Below the pieces are notes generated by a model. It had not been told where the DNA came from. It ran no database searches and worked only from the letters and a program-made list of their open reading frames with translations. Below are positions 35,070-39,016 of a stretch of 39,016 bases of DNA, piece after piece. Both the position numbers and the translations under genes were made by a program. This DNA is from Planctomycetaceae bacterium. Lineage in GTDB: Bacteria; Planctomycetota; Planctomycetia; Planctomycetales; Planctomycetaceae. Location: assembly GCA_018699955.1 (NCBI GenBank), contig JABISG010000076.1, positions 1 through 39,016 on the forward strand, written 5' to 3'. The number at the start of each line of letters is the position of its first letter. Position 1 is the stretch's first letter.

Positions 35070-36185
35070 TCACGAGTCGCCGTTACTGCCGCGTCCGACG
35101 GTTTCCAATATCGCCACGACTGCCAGCACGCAGCCGATCAGTGCCACGACAAGCCATGCGCCGGCCCACCCCTTCACCTCGTAGAGAAGCAGTGCACCCA
35201 ACCCGGTTGTCAGAGTTGCCAGATAAATCGTCAATACCGCGTGACTCGGTCGCAGGCCGAGTTCGACCAACCGATGCGAAAAGTGGCTCTTGTCGGCATG
35301 GAAGGGACTGCGGCCCTGGCGAAGTCGAATCAGCATGACCGAGCAAAAATCGTACAACGGAATGGCAAGAATGCACAACGGTGCCAACATCACGTGCGGG
35401 CCGGTGACGCTTGCACTTTTCTCATAGAACGTTCCCAGCACAGTCATCGACGCAATGAGCAGCCCGACGAAGTAGCTTCCTGAATCGCCCATGAAAATTC
35501 GCGCCGGCGCACGATTGTGGCAGAGAAATCCCGCCAGACTGCCAACCATCACCATTAGCACACCGCCGACCAACCACCGTGGTTCACTGGTCATGCGGAG
35601 CATGACAACCGCAAACATCGCTGCGGCGATCAAACCGATACCGGCAGAGAGTCCGTCCATGTTGTCGAGGAAGTTGAACGCGTTGACGAGTACCAGAATC
35701 CAGAGGACCGTCACCGCGCCGCCCAACCAGGGAATCGAAACGAACAGCGTTGCTCGCACTCCGGCCAACGTGAGCGCAACCGCCACCGCCAACTGCACCA
35801 ACAATCGCCGCAACCAGGGAAGATCGCAGAGATCGTCGATGAGACCCATCACTGCCAGGATTGTCCCGCCGGCAATGATTGCCCACATCTGTCCGGAACG
35901 GTGAACGATGCCGTCGAGCAGAAATTTGAATTCTGCCGGGAACCAACCTGACAATTTCGATGTGTGTGAGAGCAGTAGCGCGACGACCTGCGTCAGCGCC
36001 AACGGGACAACGATGCCCAGCCAGATTCCAATGCCCCCGCCCAACGGTGTTGGCGACGTGTGCATTTTTCGGGCGGCCGGTTGATCGACGAGTCCCCAAC
36101 GCGGTGCCAGCCTGCGCATCGCAGCCGTCGCCACAAACGAGATTAGAAATGCCGGCGCGAGACACGCCGCAAAATACAAGAGCAT
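35070..36185 (-). CDS. Polyprenyl-phosphate HexNAc-1-phosphate transferase (WecA/MraY superfamily)
   Basis: A polytopic membrane enzyme that starts lipid-linked glycan synthesis by moving a HexNAc-1-phosphate from a UDP-sugar to undecaprenyl phosphate. Landmarks: WGLVDQPAARKMHTSPTPLG (about 26-45), LIDDLCDLPWLRRLLVQL with the metal-binding Asp pair (about 110), NAFNFLDNMDGLSAGIGLI (about 170), ARIFMGDSGSYFVGLLIAS and HADKSHFSHRLVELGL (the HIH-like loop, about 295). Length 371 is normal for the WecA/TagO group. The start at 36185 (MLLYFAACLAP) is chosen because upstream residues are not membrane-like. MraY itself is less likely because the loop matches WecA/TagO better and no mur genes are nearby. 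The ligase-like gene follows. Confidence 0.92.
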   Translation of the reverse strand: MLLYFAACLAPAFLISFVATAAMRRLAPRWGLVDQPAARKMHTSPTPLGGGIGIWLGIVVPLALTQVVALLLSHTSKLSGWFPAEFKFLLDGIVHRSGQMWAIIAGGTILAVMGLIDDLCDLPWLRRLLVQLAVAVALTLAGVRATLFVSIPWLGGAVTVLWILVLVNAFNFLDNMDGLSAGIGLIAAAMFAVVMLRMTSEPRWLVGGVLMVMVGSLAGFLCHNRAPARIFMGDSGSYFVGLLIASMTVLGTFYEKSASVTGPHVMLAPLCILAIPLYDFCSVMLIRLRQGRSPFHADKSHFSHRLVELGLRPSHAVLTIYLATLTTGLGALLLYEVKGWAGAWLVVALIGCVLAVVAILETVGRGSNGDS

Positions 36186-36487
36186 GATTATCGACCGAGA
36201 CAAGACAGACCGCGTCTCTGCCGCAGTTTGAAAATGCCCGCCGTTAAACAGCAGGCTGCGGCCCGATGCACACATGTCATCGACAGAACTGTCAGAGAGA
36301 CAACATTCAGTCTCGCACAGCCGGTCACCGGCCGGGAAGAGCAGACCGACGTTTTCACCCCGTCGCGGCCGACATCGAGGCACAGTGTGCCGATTCTACC
36401 GGCGAAAACGGCCAATCGCTTGAATACGACGTGGAATGACGGCGCGGCAGGTCGTCTAACAGGCGACAACGATCCCTATGGGATCGG
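36186..36487. other. 302-bp intergenic region
   Basis: Lies between the TIGR03545 gene and the WecA-type gene; both neighbours are on the minus strand. The short plus-strand frame across it has no protein-like character. I see no T-tract hairpin, repeat copy or convincing promoter. It presumably holds the promoter of the WecA-type gene. Confidence 0.45.
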
Positions 36488-38368
36488 CTAATCGAACAGC
36501 TTCTTGAAATCAATTTTCTTCTTCGGAAACAGTTTCTTCGGGTCGAACTTCTCCAGATCGATCTGCTTGTCCAGCCCGCTCTTGCGAAGCAGTTCATCCT
36601 GTTTCTCGTCAAGCCCCAGCTTGTTGCCCAGCTTTTCGATGTTCAATCCGGAGCGGTCGGCCATTCGTTGGATGAGCTGTTGGGCGTTCTGTTCGCTGAG
36701 GTTGAGATCGGCTACTAAACTCTTGAACTCGTCGTTGAGCATCATGTCGAACTCGGCCATCTTTTCGCGGGTGAGCGAATCAACCTTTAACGCCAGTTCC
36801 TGTCGCTTGGTTTCCAATTCGCGTGAAAGGATATGGTTCATGCCGGCCGAAATCTGTTGACCGAGATTCGATTTCACTTTCCATTCCGGTTTCTTGTACG
36901 GCCCCCACAACGCGATGGTCGCTTCGATGTTATTGACCCCAGTGAGCGATTGTTCGAGGATGCGTTTGATTTCCGGTTTGGTTTCTTTCTCAACATTCAC
37001 TGTGACCAAAACGGGCGATTGCCGCAGATTGAGTTTCCCCGAGAGTTGATCGCCTTGCAGCCGAAACTCGCCAAGCCAGTCGGTTTTGGCGGCGGCCAGA
37101 TTCAACTTCACTTTGCTCTGCTTGCCCAGTTGCATTTCGCTGCGCTGCGGCAATGAATACGCCACGGCGATGTCGTAGACCGGTGTCGCTACGGTGTGAT
37201 CGATGACCGCTTTCACCTGAATGATGGCCGTCTTCTTGCCGTAAAGTTGAACAACCATCGGCTTGCCATACAGCACGGGATCGGAGGTGATGTCGTTGAT
37301 GAGTCCTTTGAACGGAACGATTTCGCCGCCGATGTCGGCCTCGCCGGTCAACTTCAGCTTGCGGACAAGGAATTGTGGTAGTTCGTTCGGATTCGAGAAA
37401 TCAACGTCTTTGCCGCGCAACCGTTCCGGCTCCGGCTGATTCTGAACGGCTGCCAGCTTGTTGCGAAACCACTGTACCCAATCAATCGTTTCTGCCAGCC
37501 GAGCGCGCAATTCAGGACCAATCAGCGCGTCGGAAATCGTTTCGGCATCGAGCTTGAAACCTTCTAACTTGGCGCGGAGTTCGTCGAGGTCCTTTCTTCT
37601 CGCGATATCGATTGACCGGTAGTCCTCGTTCGCCTGCTTCCCCAGTCCGGGGATCTCGCGGCGAATCCTGTCGGCCTCGGTCAACAGTTCGTTCACTTCG
37701 CGGCGAGCCTTGTCGTATTCCTGCAAACGCTCGATGGTGGAGCCTTTGGCGTTCTTGATCGCTTTTTCCAGTTCCTTGACCCGCGTTTCCAACGATTTGA
37801 TTCGCGTTTCGTACGAATGGAACTTCGCCGTCCAGTCGTCCTGCATGCTTTCGGCGAGGCGAACCGATTCAAACTGCCTCGGGTCGGCGAGCGTTTCGGC
37901 GCGATTCGTTAACTCCGCGAGCCAGTCCTGGCCTAAGTCCTTGGCCGTGTCGCCGAAGCCATCGAACAGTCCCGGCCCGGTGTCTTCTGCGTTCGGATCG
38001 GGAGCAGCTTGTTCGGGAAGTTGTCCCGATTCACTGCGCGGCGTTCCCCACTTCAGCCCGGTCAGCGTGCCTTCTTCAATCACAAATTTGCGATGCATGA
38101 GCGCATCGCCTTCCAGGTGAAACCGGAACGAATCGAACTCGATGAGGTTGGTCATCGGCTCGGCTTGATTCGCCAATTCCACGTGGCCGATGCCGATCGA
38201 TGGCGGAAAGAACTTCGTGCGCATTCCGTCCACATCGACAATCGCGCCGGTCATTTGTTGACTGGACTCAACGGTTCCCCAGCGCAGCAGCGGGTCGAAT
38301 GCAAACGCAAAAAACAGCCAGACGGCCGACACAATCACGACACGCGGTACGAGGTATCCCCAGCGCAT
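36488..38368 (-). CDS. TIGR03545-family membrane-anchored protein
   Basis: A 626-residue protein anchored by one N-terminal helix (VPRVVIVSAVWLFFAFAF, residues 7-24). Residues about 35-110 resemble the start of AsmA-like proteins: GAIVDVDGMRTKFFPPSIGI, GHVELANQAEPMTNLIEFDS, HLEGDALMHRKFVIEEGTLT. A long coiled coil follows (about 165-290: TRIKSLETRVKELEKAIKNA, DEVNELLTEADR-like heptads, and KDLDELRAKLEGFK). After that comes a beta-rich domain (KLTGEADIGGEIVPFKGLIN, KVKLNLAAAKTDWLGEFRLQ) and a helical, Lys-rich C-terminus. TIGR03545 has no established function. Its ATG overlaps the stop of the TIGR03546 gene (TAATG, 38366-38370), so the two are coupled and probably work together in the envelope. 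Confidence 0.88.
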   Translation of the reverse strand: MRWGYLVPRVVIVSAVWLFFAFAFDPLLRWGTVESSQQMTGAIVDVDGMRTKFFPPSIGIGHVELANQAEPMTNLIEFDSFRFHLEGDALMHRKFVIEEGTLTGLKWGTPRSESGQLPEQAAPDPNAEDTGPGLFDGFGDTAKDLGQDWLAELTNRAETLADPRQFESVRLAESMQDDWTAKFHSYETRIKSLETRVKELEKAIKNAKGSTIERLQEYDKARREVNELLTEADRIRREIPGLGKQANEDYRSIDIARRKDLDELRAKLEGFKLDAETISDALIGPELRARLAETIDWVQWFRNKLAAVQNQPEPERLRGKDVDFSNPNELPQFLVRKLKLTGEADIGGEIVPFKGLINDITSDPVLYGKPMVVQLYGKKTAIIQVKAVIDHTVATPVYDIAVAYSLPQRSEMQLGKQSKVKLNLAAAKTDWLGEFRLQGDQLSGKLNLRQSPVLVTVNVEKETKPEIKRILEQSLTGVNNIEATIALWGPYKKPEWKVKSNLGQQISAGMNHILSRELETKRQELALKVDSLTREKMAEFDMMLNDEFKSLVADLNLSEQNAQQLIQRMADRSGLNIEKLGNKLGLDEKQDELLRKSGLDKQIDLEKFDPKKLFPKKKIDFKKLFD

Positions 38369-38877
38369 TATTCACTCCCCAGTCGGCCGGCCCATTCGGT
38401 TCCCCACAGCAATTTTACCACCTTGAATTTCTTCAGCCGCTCTTCGAGTTTCGGCGTGTGCTTTTCAAATTGCGGTTCGGTGAGGCGGTACACGGGATAC
38501 AGCAGGGCAATTCCCAGCAACAAACTGCCCAGCACAATTGAGTTATTGAAGTGGGTCCACGGCACCAGCGGCAAATTGTAGAGCGACATGTAGAACGGTC
38601 GCAGTGATTCGATTTCGAGAATCGCCAGACCTATGCGGTGCGTCAGCGGATCGGTCAGCATGCCGACCCATGAGAAGATAAAGGCGGCCAACATACCGGC
38701 CCCCAAATTCACGCGCGTCGCACCGAGAATCATCATCAGCGCGACGGCAATCAGATTGCCTTTAGGAACCAGTCCAATGAGAACGCCCAACGCAAATCCC
38801 CACGCCAGTTGCCGCGGAGCATTCTCCGACGTGACCGCTTTGGCGAGGAAACGGAAAGGCCGCAACAGATAGAACAT
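38368..38877 (-). CDS. TIGR03546-family small membrane protein (DUF2062-like)
   Basis: A 169-residue integral membrane protein that is always expected beside TIGR03545. Landmarks: LRPFRFLAKAVTSENAPRQL, AWGFALGVLIGLVPKGNLIA (the G-x-P-KGN signature), VALMMILGATRVNLGAGMLA, DPLTHRIGLAILEIESL, and a hydrophobic hairpin SIVLGSLLLGIALLYPVYRL before a basic tail (PKLEERLKKFKVVKLLWG). The start at 38877 (MFYLLRP) matches the usual N-terminus of the family; the longer open frame adds 19 residues that do not fit. First gene of the pair. Confidence 0.88.
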   Translation of the reverse strand: MFYLLRPFRFLAKAVTSENAPRQLAWGFALGVLIGLVPKGNLIAVALMMILGATRVNLGAGMLAAFIFSWVGMLTDPLTHRIGLAILEIESLRPFYMSLYNLPLVPWTHFNNSIVLGSLLLGIALLYPVYRLTEPQFEKHTPKLEERLKKFKVVKLLWGTEWAGRLGSE

Positions 38878-39016
38878 GCGCGCAAAGACCTCCGCCGAAG
38901 AGGACACTCTTCGTTCGAGAATCGAGTTGTGCAATGGGAGTACGGAGAGAGAGGGGCGGGATTGTGGTGCGAAGCGATGTTTCTGTCAAGACGAAGAAAA
39001 ACAGCCAGCCAGCTGC

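Overview
The window reads as a stretch of chromosome from a member of the Planctomycetota; I cannot fix the genus. The case rests on gene content typical of that phylum. There is a DUF1559 pseudopilin-like protein (N-terminal [16 protein letters not shown] helix, C-terminal H-x9-DG) paired with a small lipoprotein. There are two large TPR/FG-GAP/ASPIC-UnbV (CRTAC1-like) proteins in tandem, two secreted PQQ-type beta-propeller proteins, a secreted leucine-rich-repeat protein, DUF2330 and DUF1573 proteins, and a TIGR03546/TIGR03545 pair. GC is moderately high, Shine-Dalgarno sites are sparse, and intergenic regions carry many small palindromic repeats. No rRNA, tRNA, CRISPR array, transposase or phage gene was seen.

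Layout. 1-8.0 kb: the 3' part of a TolC-type efflux gene, a convergent secreted protein, a DUF2330-transmembrane-HEAT protein, and a secreted TPR/PQQ-propeller protein. 8.1-11.8 kb (minus strand): a tiny basic protein, a four-helix membrane protein and a 959-residue SF2 helicase; the last two overlap by ATGA. 12.1-19.7 kb (plus): an orphan 502-residue lipoprotein and the two FG-GAP/ASPIC paralogues. 19.8-21.4 kb (minus): the DUF1559 protein and its lipoprotein. 21.7-24.4 kb: a second PQQ-propeller protein ending in a clear intrinsic terminator. 24.4-25.3 kb: an orphan 180-residue gene flanked by two copies of a multi-hairpin repeat. 25.3-29.0 kb (minus): LRR protein, then rsmB and aroA overlapping by ATGA. 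29.3-30.1 kb: an orphan secreted or anchored protein. 30.1-38.9 kb (minus): pgk, DUF1573 protein, an O-antigen-ligase-like protein with TPRs, a WecA/MraY-type sugar-phosphate transferase, TIGR03545 and TIGR03546.

How the genes fit together. Housekeeping genes (aroA, rsmB, pgk) are embedded among envelope and export genes. The WecA-type enzyme and the ligase/polymerase suit surface polysaccharide or glycan assembly. TolC, the propellers, FG-GAP/ASPIC, LRR and DUF1573 proteins all look exported or membrane-anchored. No established defence or mobile system is visible.

The most unusual material is the set of palindromic repeats. At least four families of short-stem hairpins, most with three- or four-base loops, occur between genes and sometimes inside them. 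Two families show compensatory base changes between copies, which argues that the folded form is maintained. One pair brackets an orphan gene. All functional statements come from motif recognition by eye; no searches were run.
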